DNA of 64,000 nucleotides, from contig NZ_RHOO01000013.1 in NCBI RefSeq assembly GCF_003946555.1, forward strand, positions 1-64,000, in the 5' to 3' direction. Positions 45,866-56,294 of this stretch are shown here, piece after piece. Every line of letters begins with the position of its first letter. The first letter of the stretch is position 1. The position numbers were made by a program, and so were the translations under genes. Under the pieces are notes generated by a model, which searched no databases, was not told the DNA's origin, and worked only from the letters and a program-made list of their open reading frames with translations. The stretch is from Companilactobacillus hulinensis (GTDB lineage: Bacteria > Bacillota > Bacilli > Lactobacillales > Lactobacillaceae).

Positions 45866-46660
45866 CTATATTTCATCTGTTAATTTAACATCAAGATTTA
45901 AGTCATCACGAATTCCGGCATATCCTTCGTCTTCCAACTTCTTAGCCAGATCAGGACCACCACTTTGAACGATTCGTCCACCCATCATAATATGTACTTG
46001 ATCAGGAACAATATAATTCAGGAGTCTTTGATAATGAGTGATGATAAGTGAACCGAAGTTATCTCCACGCATTGAGTTGACACCACGAGAGACAACCTTC
46101 AAGGCATCAATATCAAGACCAGAATCAATTTCATCCAAAATAGCGAAGCTTGGTTCGATCATGAGTAGTTGTAAGATCTCATTACGCTTCTTCTCACCAC
46201 CAGAAAATCCCTCATTCAAGTATCTACCTGACATTTCATCAGTCATGTCAAGAATTGCTTGTTTCTCATCCAACTTCTTGATGAATTGTCTAACTGGAAT
46301 TTGGTCATCTTTTTCACGTCTAGCATTGATTGCAGCACGCATGAATTCAATATTTGTAACACCAGGAATCTCAGCTGGATATTGCATTGCCAAGAACAAT
46401 CCGGCACGGGCACGCTTATCGACTGGCCAATCCAAGATGCTTTCACCATCTAGTAAAATATCCCCTGAAGTTACCTTGTACTTAGAGTTTCCCATGATTG
46501 CTTGTGACAATGTAGACTTACCAGTACCATTAGGACCCATAATTGCATGGATCTCACCGGTACTCATCTTTAAATTGACACCTTTGAGAATTTCTTGGCC
46601 TTCACCATTTTCTTCATCTGTTACTGAAACATGTAGATCTTTAACCTCTAATGTGGACAT
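45866..46660 (-). CDS. sufC: Fe-S assembly ATPase SufC
   Basis: 264 residues from the ATG at 46660, seven bases after GGAGG; a TTG two codons earlier is less likely. Walker A is MGPNGTGKSTLSQAIMG at about 40-56. The ABC signature NEGFSGGEKKRNEILQLL lies near 145-162, and Walker B follows as FAILDEIDSGLDIDAL. It is a soluble ABC-type ATPase that drives the SufBC2D complex. It is first in the operon sufCDSUB, and the start lies 28 bases after a TATAAT box. Confidence 0.95.
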   Translation of the reverse strand: MSTLEVKDLHVSVTDEENGEGQEILKGVNLKMSTGEIHAIMGPNGTGKSTLSQAIMGNSKYKVTSGDILLDGESILDWPVDKRARAGLFLAMQYPAEIPGVTNIEFMRAAINARREKDDQIPVRQFIKKLDEKQAILDMTDEMSGRYLNEGFSGGEKKRNEILQLLMIEPSFAILDEIDSGLDIDALKVVSRGVNSMRGDNFGSLIITHYQRLLNYIVPDQVHIMMGGRIVQSGGPDLAKKLEDEGYAGIRDDLNLDVKLTDEI

Positions 46661-46687
46661 AATCAAACCTCCGAGTATGATGTCTAT

Positions 46688-46716
46688 ATTATAGTATTTT
46701 TGTGGTAGTTATTTAA
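46688..46716 (-). promoter_or_regulatory. sufC: Probable promoter of the suf operon
   Basis: TATAAT is read on the minus strand at 46693-46688, 28 bases before the sufC ATG. A weak -35 (TTAAAT) is found 17 bases further up. No known Fe-S regulator site was recognised. Confidence 0.5.
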
Positions 46717-46836
46717 TGCCTTTTGTGTATAAAACTCACTTTGAATAGTTATGTTTGTATCCGCTTACTATCCTGATACAAGTGTATCCTAAGTTGGAAC
46801 ATTTCCAACTAACAATTCAAGTGTAGCACGATATCA

Positions 46837-46868
46837 ACAAAAAAAAGCTAGGGCTAAGCCCTAGCTTT
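46837..46868 (-). terminator. Terminator of the SLAP gene at 46912
   Basis: AAAAGCTAGGGC pairs with GCCCTAGCTTTT around TAA, with a U-run on the minus strand. Confidence 0.9.
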
Positions 46869-46911
46869 TGGAATATTTGTACATAATTTAATTCCATTTG
46901 TATATATTTGA

Positions 46912-48990
46912 TTAATTCAAAGTAACGTCGGATAATTTGACCCATTCGTTTGTAGCAACACGATACATCAATGATCCCTTGATCTTAGCTGCTTTATCAG
47001 CCTTCCATGAAGTATTCTTACCCAAAGCTCTGTCAGTTATGACAGCACCTTTGGAATCATATACAGTCGTATTACCATTGCCATTTGTTGTAGCAATTTT
47101 TGAAAGTGGTGTGTATAGATAGACATCACTTGCTTTAACGTATTGATTTGTGGCTACACGATAGTATTTGACATTATCGATGTAAACCTTTTGGTCAGTG
47201 ATCCAGTTTGAGTTTTGAGACAAGACAATATCGTCAAGTTCCTTACCATTCTTGTCGTACAAGTTAACCGTTCCATTCTTTGGATATGTAGTTATTGTTC
47301 CTAAGAATTCGGACTTACTTGGTGTTACAAGCAATGACATATCTGGATTGTCCTTGTTGATACTGAATTGCATATCGTTAGCATTGACGAAAGCGAAGCC
47401 TTTTGGTGCTGTTAGTGTAACATCTTCGCCATCTGCACCCTTACCAGTTGTGATACCGACCGTCTTACCAGATTCTTGATCAACGAAGGTGACTGTGTAT
47501 TGAACATTTGACTTCTTGACGTAAACATCCTTCTCATACTTGTCAGTCTTCAATGTGAATCCACGGTCAACAACATTAGCTAATTCATAGCCAGTTGGTG
47601 CTGATACTGGAATATAATCTCCATATGTTCCGGTTGCTTCAACTGGTGTACCGACCGTCTTACCAGTATCTTTGTCGATATATTTGACTGTGTAAGATAG
47701 AGAACTTGGTACAACATCGACAGACTTAGAAATCTTAGTTAAGTCGGTGCCGACAGTGTAAGTTGCATCAGATGCTGTCTTCAACGTGAATCCTTCTGGT
47801 GCTGTAATAGTGATTGTCTTGTCAGCAGCAGTAGTTGTGGCCTTTGTAGTCTTCTTAGTAGTCGTTGCATCTGCTGGTGTTGGTTCAGTTAATTCATCTG
47901 AATCAGTATCCTCAGTTGCATCGGCTGAAGCATTGGAATCAGTCGTACCAGTTGAATTATATTCACCTGTTTGTTGACCAACAACTTTTCCATTCTCATT
48001 CACGAATGAAATCGTATAAGGAACTTTAGTTGAATCGGTTGCTGGATCGACTACTGTAACTTTACTATCTTTGTTAGTCCAAGTCATAGCCTTGCCAGTT
48101 GAAGAATCTAACAAAGCATTACCATTCTTGTCGATAGCTGTGGCAGTGTATTCAACGCCTTGTTCACCAGCTTTCGAAACATCAATTGCAGCAGACGGTG
48201 CAACACTGAATAATTGTCCTTTACTATTCTTAATAATGAATGGATTCTTCACAGCATTAGTATCACCCATGGCAACTGATCTGTTGGCGATCTCTGACCA
48301 ATCCGGTGCAGCAATGACGTTAACAGTTCTGTTAACAGTATCGCCAGTAGCATAAGCATCCTTTGGTGTATAAGCAATTGTATATGAACCAGCTGCAGTC
48401 ATATCAGTTGTTGGAATGTCAGAACTCAATTTTGCTTCATTCTTAGTTCCGTTGGCATCATCGCCATTAGTTGTGGCAGCTGAAACACCTTTGTCATTAA
48501 TATCTGAATAGAACTTGTTTTCAGCAGGTACTGTACCAGTAGTGAAGTTCATTGTTTGACTATTATTGGCGAATACAACTGTTGGTTTAGCGAAGTTATA
48601 TTCAACATTAACTGTTTTAATAGTGTCACCATTAGTGTAAGTTACCTTAGTTACGAAGCCGAACTTGTTCTTATTGACAACGGTCATTGGCATCAATGTA
48701 GTAGTATCACTTGAATCCACAACATTCAATTCATCCGCTAGCTTTGCATTGAACTCTGATCCAGTTTTGCCAAAGATTGGAGCAACAGACATAGTAGTAT
48801 TGTCCTTCAAATCTTTGAACGTTGTACCTACACTAGCATTCGTAGATTTTGTTGCTGTGGTCGATTCAATCAATGCATTTTGAACTGCAATTTTTGATGC
48901 TGATTTTGCTTGAACTATTAACGGGCTTGCACCAAGCAGAGTGCTTGAAAGCATAATGCTGGTTAGAGCTAAAATTTTGATTTTACCCAT
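46912..48990 (-). CDS. SLAP-domain surface protein
   Basis: 692 residues from the ATG at 48990, after AGGGGGAA; a 715-residue reading begins upstream without a ribosome site. The signal peptide is MGKIKILALTSIMLSSTLLG, cleaved near VQAK. It then has MucBP/Ig-like strand-rich modules (YTVKYIDKDTGKTVGTPVEA, YTVTFVDQESGKTVGITTGK, and a third copy at YTISFVNENGKVVGQQTGEY). Two SLAP domains end the protein (GTVNLYDKNGKELDDIVLSQ and NTTVYDSKGAVITDRALGKN). It is a non-covalently bound wall protein. Unlike the giant copies at 8224-25187 it has an ordinary signal peptide and no K-x-Y-K-x-G-K-x-W motif. Confidence 0.85.
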   Translation of the reverse strand: MGKIKILALTSIMLSSTLLGASPLIVQAKSASKIAVQNALIESTTATKSTNASVGTTFKDLKDNTTMSVAPIFGKTGSEFNAKLADELNVVDSSDTTTLMPMTVVNKNKFGFVTKVTYTNGDTIKTVNVEYNFAKPTVVFANNSQTMNFTTGTVPAENKFYSDINDKGVSAATTNGDDANGTKNEAKLSSDIPTTDMTAAGSYTIAYTPKDAYATGDTVNRTVNVIAAPDWSEIANRSVAMGDTNAVKNPFIIKNSKGQLFSVAPSAAIDVSKAGEQGVEYTATAIDKNGNALLDSSTGKAMTWTNKDSKVTVVDPATDSTKVPYTISFVNENGKVVGQQTGEYNSTGTTDSNASADATEDTDSDELTEPTPADATTTKKTTKATTTAADKTITITAPEGFTLKTASDATYTVGTDLTKISKSVDVVPSSLSYTVKYIDKDTGKTVGTPVEATGTYGDYIPVSAPTGYELANVVDRGFTLKTDKYEKDVYVKKSNVQYTVTFVDQESGKTVGITTGKGADGEDVTLTAPKGFAFVNANDMQFSINKDNPDMSLLVTPSKSEFLGTITTYPKNGTVNLYDKNGKELDDIVLSQNSNWITDQKVYIDNVKYYRVATNQYVKASDVYLYTPLSKIATTNGNGNTTVYDSKGAVITDRALGKNTSWKADKAAKIKGSLMYRVATNEWVKLSDVTLN

Positions 48991-49148
48991 AAAATAATTC
49001 CCCCTGTTTGATTTGATAATTTCATAATTAAAAAAACAACTACACCTACATAATATCAAGTTTTATGCACAAATGTAGTTATTTTTTTATAAATTTCAAG
49101 TAAATGGACATTTTTTTATAAACATTTAAAAATGTATAGTTGTGGGCT

Positions 49149-49320
49149 GCCTACGGTTGGAAGTAAGTGAGCCTGCTGTGGGAACGTCTCCAGCCTGGGG
49201 TGCGGTCTGAGGACTCGTTTTTGAACTCTACGATTTCAAAAATCGTCCTGTGCTGTACGGATGGCAAATTGCCATCCTACACCACTTTCACTGCCGGCTC
49301 ACTTACTTCCAACCTCCGGC
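49149..49320 (+). repeat. R1 structured repeat, unit C-left
   Basis: Plus-sense unit from GCCTACGG to CCTCCGGC. The outer stem TTGGAAGTAAGTGAGCC pairs with GGCTCACTTACTTCCAA, followed inside by GCTGTG/CACTGC. It has the core GCGGTCTGAGGACTCG, TTTTTGAACTCTACG and ATTTCAAAAATCGTCCTGTG, and a hairpin GGATGGCAA/TTGCCATCC. Confidence 0.78.
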
Positions 49321-49392
49321 TATTTTGTATTATGTCCCATTCGAATACTGTCGAATGAAAAACATTCAATGAAGATAGAAGTAAATACATTA

Positions 49393-49546
49393 GCTGGAGG
49401 AAACAAGATTTTAACCAGCCGTGAAGGTGGCGGAACGCCACAGGACGAGCTTGGAGATTTGCGTAAGCAAAGCCTCAAGTCGAGGCTCGAGACCGTGGCT
49501 CGAGCCGGTCCCACGGCAGGTTAAATATCTTGTTTCCGGAAGCGGC
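49393..49546 (-). repeat. R1 structured repeat, unit C-right
   Basis: Minus-sense unit. The outer stem GGAAACAAGAT...TTAACC pairs with GGTTAA...ATCTTGTTTCC, then GCCGTG/CACGGC. Hairpins on the minus strand are GGCTCGAG/CTCGAGCC, GAGGCTTTGC/GCAAATCTC and TGGCG/CGCCA. On the minus strand it begins within about ten bases of the stop codon of the lectin-WxL gene at 49552. It faces C-left across a 72-base spacer. Confidence 0.78.
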
Positions 49547-49551
49547 AACCC

Positions 49552-52500
49552 CTAAACACTTTCAGTCAAATTCCAACTAATAGTACCATCATAAGTACCA
49601 CGTACTGGCATTGGCATAACCTTCAACAATATGCCGTTCGATTGCGTCCACTCACCGGCAATGTCCGTAATCTTCTTACTCATGCTTACTGTATGATCAG
49701 ATGCTAATTTAACTTGGCTATCTTGCATCGATTGAATTGCACCATCGCTGTTTGTATAAATCAATCCACCAGCCAAGTCATTACCAGTGGTACGTTCGTG
49801 TAATTCTGTACATTGAGCTGTTAATGCCCATGTAGAATTAATACTCTCAACTTTCAACTTCCAATCATCGGCACGAGGCACGATTTGTGTCTCATCACTA
49901 GAATTGATTGTCTTAAAATGATACGTTGGTGAACTATCAAGTACCAATGACTTATCAATAACGTCTACTTTGTAAGTTACAGGATCTGAAGTTCTGCCAT
50001 AGATATCAGTTGCTGTCACGGTAACTGTATGTTCACCAGTTTGTAGACTTTCACCAGACATTGCGTGCTGGAACTTAGTTGATACATCACTTGTATCTCC
50101 AGTTAATTTAACTGGATCTTGATCAGTACCATCAATATTAATGTTCAAAGTAATATCTGACGGTTTGAAATTAGTTGTATCATCAGCGTAATTAATTTTA
50201 CCTCCAATAATAGCATTCTCAGTCAACAATGCTTTTATATCAGTATTATCTGGCGTGATGGTCAACTTTGTATCTGGAACAGTGACATTGTAATTTAGGT
50301 GATTAGATTCCAATCCGTCAGCATCTTTCATATAGATTTCAACTGGATTGGTATCTCCTACCTTCAAGTATTTGGCCTGAATATTAGCACTGAATTTACC
50401 GCTAGTAATGACATCACTGCCTGATAACTTAGTTGTTGTATCAGTTCCATTAACGACTGTGTGAAGAGTCAAATCATCATTCTTGAAACTTGAACCATCG
50501 TTATATGACTGTGTTCCGTCAACTCCAACATCCATATTTCCAGTGGCTGTTAATTCTTTACCACTCTTCGAATCAATTTGGAGTGCTTTCTTTTCAACTT
50601 TTACCGTGTATGTCACAGGTTTAGACATGATCGTATCGGTTTCACTTACCTTGTTGTCGTCGTCATATGCGACAGGATAATTATGGTTGACCGCATAAAC
50701 CGTTATCTCGTGTTTCTGTGCGGTCAAACCAGTTAAGTCTAACTGGAAGTCGCCTTTTGGATGAGCAGTATCTTTAATGACGGTTTCAGCCCCACCATCA
50801 ACTGAATAATGTATTTCTATATCATCATTTGTAGCAGTAGTTAACTTATCAAATGCCCAATGTCCAGTTAATGAAGCTTTGTCTGTATTATAAACAGTTT
50901 GTGGATCTGTGGAAGTTTTGGTCAAAGTCAATGTGTCATTAATCGTGGAGATAATAAATGACTTTGTTTCCAAATCAGCTTTGAATTGATCACTAGTTAT
51001 TTGGGCATGTGATGGAGGTACAATGATCGACTGAGAATTAATCGGTAAATCAGTGGCCTTCCCATCAATAGAAATAGTGGCATATTTATCGTCTTCACTT
51101 ACAGAATGATCTAATTGAACTGTTATTTGCTTATATGGATTACCATCAGCATCTTTTTCAATTGTTGGAGTCTGTCCATTGATTATCTGTGAATTACCAT
51201 CTTCATATTTAATCTCACCCAATTGCTTAGATGGATCAGTTTCAAAGTTGATATTGTCAGGTAATGAAATCTTTGCAGTAGCATTATCAATATTTGATCT
51301 ACCAGAAATATAATTAAGTAGATACTTGAATTTCAACGAATCTCCAGGGTGTGCTCTGGTTGCTGTGGCTAAACCTTTATCTTCACTATTTAATATAAGA
51401 TTGGGTTCAGTATTAGTTGTTTGGTGAGGATCAGTTTCAATTATCTTATTTTGACCAGTACTATTAACTATATATGCATTGGTATCAGCCTGAATCAAGC
51501 CAGGTAAGGTTTCGAATAGGATATTGGTATTTGCACCATCATCAATTACAGCCATTTGAGAAGGGGCACTAGCAGTAACAAACCCAAAACGTAGTTTATT
51601 ACTATTCAGGTTAAATTTACTCAAATCTAATGGTACAGTGTGACCAATCTCACTTTGTTCAAATGGTATATTCCCCCAATGGTTGAAATCAATACCATAA
51701 ATATCCTTATCATTTACTTTGTATGTCAAAGTAGCGATATTAGAATCAGATTCTGGAGGATTATAAACGATAGTAACGTGGTGCCAAGCCAATCTTTTCT
51801 CGGAATTCATTCTAGTAATCAGGTTTTCAGGATCTTGGTGATTTTGTAGATAATATTTTTTAGTATTGAGTAAACTTCCTGAAGTCCCTATAGCTTCATA
51901 TGTCGACGCATCTCCAGGATACCCCCATGCAACGTGCTGACTCTCAAGACTTCTACCACCACCCCAATTCTTTTGATAAGCATCGAAATAGTCTCCGGCA
52001 TCACCGGTCGTTGTACTTCCATCAGGACCATTTTTCAAAGTATCAAATTCCAAAGCCCAACTATCGGGAATTGCAGTTTTTGCTAGTGCGCTTTCATTAG
52101 AACGGGAGTGAGTGTCATCACCCCATACACCAATAGTTTCACCACCAACTATAGTTCCGTTATTGTTAGCAATAGAAATGGGATCATCAGCATTTTGAAG
52201 TACAAATGCAGCACCTTGAGAAGATGAGTTAGATCTACCCATATAGATCCAAAAAGAAATATTTTGTCTTTGATTTATATTGATGTAATTATTATCTGCA
52301 TTACTCCATGCTGAGGTAATCGCTGTATCGCTTCCTGACGTAGGTAACACTAAGCGCTTCCCATCTTGAACAGTTGGAGAAAATCCTTTAGTGTATTTGC
52401 CGTTCACAAATAATGGATCAGGACTTAATGGCGATGTTATATCAATATTCAATGAATCTGGAGCCATTCCATAAACTTCATCATCATTATATGTTACAGC

Positions 52501-52590
52501 CTTAGCTTTAGTGCCACTTAGCACAAGCAAAACCAAAATCATCGATATAGATAGAACTAATATATGTATAACCTTTCTTAGATTTTTCAT
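49552..52590 (-). CDS. Lectin-like WxL surface protein (copy 1)
   Basis: 1012 residues with a signal peptide (VIHILVLSISMILVLLVLSG, cleaved near AKA). Residues about 45-370 form an L-type (legume-like) lectin domain: SFWIYMGRSNSSSQGAAFVL, GGETIGVWGDD, DSWALEFDT and HVAWGYPGD. Repeated Ig-like strand domains (about 380-890; the last three begin KLTITPDNT, LVLDSSPT and similar) follow. The C-terminal WxL domain has the proximal motif STWALTAQ and ends GTISWNLTESV. It is secreted and bound to peptidoglycan through WxL, and the lectin domain may bind glycans. It is one of five tandem paralogues to the right, each with its own terminator or repeat unit. Confidence 0.82.
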   Translation of the reverse strand: MKNLRKVIHILVLSISMILVLLVLSGTKAKAVTYNDDEVYGMAPDSLNIDITSPLSPDPLFVNGKYTKGFSPTVQDGKRLVLPTSGSDTAITSAWSNADNNYININQRQNISFWIYMGRSNSSSQGAAFVLQNADDPISIANNNGTIVGGETIGVWGDDTHSRSNESALAKTAIPDSWALEFDTLKNGPDGSTTTGDAGDYFDAYQKNWGGGRSLESQHVAWGYPGDASTYEAIGTSGSLLNTKKYYLQNHQDPENLITRMNSEKRLAWHHVTIVYNPPESDSNIATLTYKVNDKDIYGIDFNHWGNIPFEQSEIGHTVPLDLSKFNLNSNKLRFGFVTASAPSQMAVIDDGANTNILFETLPGLIQADTNAYIVNSTGQNKIIETDPHQTTNTEPNLILNSEDKGLATATRAHPGDSLKFKYLLNYISGRSNIDNATAKISLPDNINFETDPSKQLGEIKYEDGNSQIINGQTPTIEKDADGNPYKQITVQLDHSVSEDDKYATISIDGKATDLPINSQSIIVPPSHAQITSDQFKADLETKSFIISTINDTLTLTKTSTDPQTVYNTDKASLTGHWAFDKLTTATNDDIEIHYSVDGGAETVIKDTAHPKGDFQLDLTGLTAQKHEITVYAVNHNYPVAYDDDNKVSETDTIMSKPVTYTVKVEKKALQIDSKSGKELTATGNMDVGVDGTQSYNDGSSFKNDDLTLHTVVNGTDTTTKLSGSDVITSGKFSANIQAKYLKVGDTNPVEIYMKDADGLESNHLNYNVTVPDTKLTITPDNTDIKALLTENAIIGGKINYADDTTNFKPSDITLNINIDGTDQDPVKLTGDTSDVSTKFQHAMSGESLQTGEHTVTVTATDIYGRTSDPVTYKVDVIDKSLVLDSSPTYHFKTINSSDETQIVPRADDWKLKVESINSTWALTAQCTELHERTTGNDLAGGLIYTNSDGAIQSMQDSQVKLASDHTVSMSKKITDIAGEWTQSNGILLKVMPMPVRGTYDGTISWNLTESV

Positions 52591-52734
52591 ATTAATGCAC
52601 CCCTGTTAATATGCTTTTATTTTTTGTTTAAACAAATACCTTATGGCTATAGTATAACAATATATCCGATATGTATAAACATCTATTCTTGTAAGTTTTT
52701 TTTGTTTATATTGAATTTTAATAATTGGGAACAC

Positions 52735-52764
52735 AAAAAAGGTACATCTCTCATGAGATGTACC
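52735..52764 (-). terminator. Terminator of lectin-WxL gene 2
   Basis: GGTACATCTC pairs with GAGATGTACC, with six U residues on the minus strand. Confidence 0.9.
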
Positions 52765-52770
52765 TCAATT

Positions 52771-55700
52771 TTATTCTTGAACACTATCAGTTAAATTCCA
52801 AGAAATATCGCCTTTGTATGTTCCTGCTCTTGCATTGGCGTCTACTTGCAATAGAATACCGTTGTTGTCATCCCAATTAATAGGATGTTCTTTGGTTGTT
52901 ACTTCATCATTCGAATCAAGTAATACCAGCTTATCCATAGTCTTCATATTTCCACTATTCGGATCTACATAGACCATTTGTCCAGCTAGATTGATGTTCT
53001 GTGCAAGATCAGTTGAAACCATATTGCCTGCTTTGGCTGACAAAATATAATCAGAATCAACCGTATTGACTGCTATATTCCAGTCACCTTTTCTACCAAC
53101 GAGACGTTCTTCCGGACTTTGATTGATTGTCTGGAACGCATAATTGTCATCACATTGCAGCGTTGCAGAACTTCTAATGAAGGAGAAATTATAATTAATT
53201 TTATTCGATGTCCTACCATAACCATCTATTAAATGTGCATGGACGGTATAGCCATCTTCTGTATCATCAGTGATTCCTAGTTCTGTTCTGCTATAACTCT
53301 GAACAATATTTGCTTCATCCACGTTAGCCACAAATGGTTTAACAATGCCAGAGTACGTACCGTCTACATCCATTACCCACTGCAAACGGCCAGTACTCAG
53401 GGTGTATCCATCATCTTTATCAACATTATAAGTAACCTTAGCTGGTAACTCTATATTAGCATCGCCATTAACCACTTTGATATCTGTGTTCTCCGGAGAA
53501 AGTATTGGCGACTGGTCAGGTACATTAACATAATATGTAACCACGCCAGATTTCATTCCGTTAGGATCACTTATCGTTAGGTCAATTTTATTAATACCCT
53601 TATGAATATAAGCCTGTTCGACGCTTGGTCCATATCCGGGATATAGTTTACCCTGATACGTTGCGCTCTTACCATCTTCAGAAATATTAGGCTCAAATGG
53701 TTGAGCAGACTTCATAGTGAATCCATCATCCTGATTAGTAATCGTCATATTTACTTTCCAAGCATTATCATCATCGATCGGTACTGAAGTTATTTCTTGA
53801 TTGTTACTGTACGCAATTGTTCCATTCAATTTTACGATAGATAGATCTTTGACCGTAAGATTCCTCTGTTCCTTGGTTGCACTAGCCATTAAGGCTAATT
53901 TTACAACATCGACATTGTAGACTACTTCTTCAGATTCCTCACTACCATATACGGCCCTAACGGCAATCGTATGTTTACCAACATCCAATCCCATTTGGTC
54001 ATTAGCAATTGTAAAATGACCACTTGTGCTTACATCATCGTCTTGTAATGTCCCAATAGCTTGATAACCACTATTATCAAGATTTACATAGATATCCATG
54101 TCAGTATCTTTGAACTCAGACAATTCATCTTCTTTGCCTTGCTTGCCTCTAGTTACAGTACCACCAATTGCAATCTGTCCATCAATGGGAACAGTTTGGT
54201 CCTGTGTTCCTTCATCTGGCGTGATTTTTGGTATGTACGTTGTTTTCTTGATGGTAAAGTTTGGAGTTTCAAAATCTGATCTATACAAATCACCTTCGTA
54301 TTTAGCTGTAGTTTGAGTAACTGCTACATCTTGTTCAGCACTATCAGCTTTTGCATAAAGCGTAACTTTTACTTTTCGATATGGTGCATCATCTAATTTG
54401 TCATTTAACGATTGATTCAACTTGATTGAGTAATTATTATTATCGACTGCTAAGGTATCAAGATATTCTGTAGACTTCAAATTACCATCATCGTCATAAT
54501 AATTCACTTCACCAAAGTGACCATCTTTTTGGTAATAAGTTACATCATTCAACTTTGGAGCTGTAAGTGTGATATTACTTAAATCCTTATCACCATCTTC
54601 ATAGTTCAAATCATATTGCAGGCGAAGCTCGTCATCACCATTAACTGATCCACCAGACTTAACTTCATCACCATCTTTACTATCGTTATAAACCTTAGCT
54701 TCATTTGTTGCATTTACTAGAGACGGCATAGTTTCGAACAATACTGTGTTGGAAACAGCAGCGGTTCCAGTGGCAGCGGTGAATCCATACCTGACATTGG
54801 TCTGACCTGGTTCTAGATAAAGTTTGCTAAGATCGAGTGCTGCGGTTCCGTCAACATCACCGTTATCGGACGACATTTTGGCAGGTGTTCCATCGACATT
54901 TCTATCCCCAAATCTATAACGTATCTGTCCCATGGTATCACCCGAGGAAGGCGGCGTATAATCAATTGTTAAATGACGCCATGCATCAGCTGGCACAGCG
55001 GTTGATCCTGAAGCACTAAAGTTAGCATTAGGACCATTCATTCCAGTACTCAAGCTTCCCATCCTATGGTTCAAGGCTATTAGCGAGTGACCACCATATA
55101 TTACCTTATTTGTAAATGGAATTTTAGTTGCCGAAGGTCGTGAACTGCTCAACTGCGTATAGCTAGATGCCTCTGCAGGATAATTCCAGGCTATATGGGG
55201 ATGAAAAATGAAATTATTATCCGAACTAGAATCAGGCAAAACATATGGTCCCCAATCAAACCCATTTTCCTCTTCCGGCAAATTGGTAGCATCATATTTA
55301 TTGGCTTTCCATGCGGCATACTTATTACCTGCATCCTTCAAACTTGTTGCATTAGAATTAGTTTTAGAATCAAATTCCAAAGCCCAGCTCTTTTGAATGG
55401 CTTGAGCTTGAACTGTAGGATACTCTCCATCAGTATAAGTCCTAGTATCTGATACATATTGAGTACCAACTTTTCCTTCTGATCCCCACACACCGAGTGT
55501 CTCACCACTGTTAGAATGTCCATTAAAACTAGAAATAGCATCAAGACCACCATTCTGAATAACAAATGCCATACCAGCCATGTTATCTACATCAATACTT
55601 CTTCCAAAATACAGCCACATAGACATTGTTTGTTTTCGGTAAACATTGAAATAATTATCCCCGTCACTCCAAATTGAACCCGTTTGATTAGTAGAGTTAG

Positions 55701-55968
55701 TTAACTGAATTATGTCACCGCCATTAGGATTCATACCCGAAACCACTCGGGCTGAATTTGGATCTTTTGGATCGTTATTAAATAGATCTACTTCCTTGAA
55801 ATTATCATTTAAAGGGAGACCCTTTGGTGCAATTTTGTATACCTAATCATCACTACTTATCCAAGCTTGAACTTTTTCTGGTTTTTCAAAATATAATACC
55901 GTTAAAATAACTAAACATACGCTAAAAAGCGCAATCCCGATTTGCGCTAACCCTCTTCTATGTTTCAC
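52771..55968 (-). pseudogene. Lectin-like WxL surface protein (copy 2), interrupted by an amber codon
   Basis: Open from the GTG at 55968 (GGGGAAAGGGGCGAGGG upstream) for 41 codons: MKHRRGLAQIGIALFSVCLV then ILTVLYFEKPEKVQAWISSDD, a good signal peptide. TAG at 55845-55843 stops it, and the same frame continues VYKIAPKGLPLNDNF to the end with no other stop. The paralogue at 49552 reads NDDEVYGMAPDSL here, so a GAG-to-TAG change explains it. Downstream are an L-type lectin domain (TMSMWLYFGRS, SWALEFDS, HIAWNYPAE), Ig-like domains and a WxL-like end (GDISWNLTDSVQE). The proximal W of WxL is Tyr (SDYILSAKAG). An ATG at 55746 lacks a signal peptide and would give a cytoplasmic protein. Confidence 0.8.
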
Positions 55969-56245
55969 GTGTCCCTCGCCCCTTTCCCCCTAAATGTATG
56001 AACATATACTGCATGTCCATATTATCTCATGTTTGAACACATTTATAAATATATATTTGTAACCGATTACAAGTACGACTAATAGGTTACTTCGCAAACT
56101 TTACAAATACCATTATGTTATACGTATTGTATATTAAAATATTTATTATTTGTTCCCTATTTGGATAACGAATTCTATTCTATTTTGATTCAATTCTATT
56201 AATGAAGAGTCTTGCTTCCGATATCATGAACTTTTCAATCACATT

Positions 56246-56287
56246 GAATAAGACCTGCAATCCTAAAATGGATTACAGGTCTTATTT
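56246..56287. terminator. Bidirectional terminator after lectin-WxL gene 3
   Basis: AATAAGACCTGCAATCC pairs with GGATTACAGGTCTTATT with one mismatch. The region from 55969 to 56245 holds no gene; it is AT-rich and probably carries the promoter of the interrupted copy 2. Confidence 0.88.
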
Positions 56288-56294
56288 AATGTGA

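Noticed and set aside
46038-46694. 218-residue frame on the plus strand opposite sufC
   Set aside because: It is a shadow of the clearly real sufC frame; it has no family resemblance and no ribosome site.
49167-49524. Small frames over the C pair of R1 units
   Set aside because: They run through inverted repeats and their sequence is dictated by the stems; no ribosome site or homology.
52591-52734. A promoter for the first lectin-WxL gene
   Set aside because: Several TATA-like hexamers occur in this AT-rich gap and none has a convincing -35 partner, so I did not choose one.
55338-55746. Start of lectin-WxL copy 2 at the internal ATG (55746)
   Set aside because: It gives a protein without signal peptide, while the upstream frame has a signal peptide and ribosome site in the same frame, broken only by one TAG.
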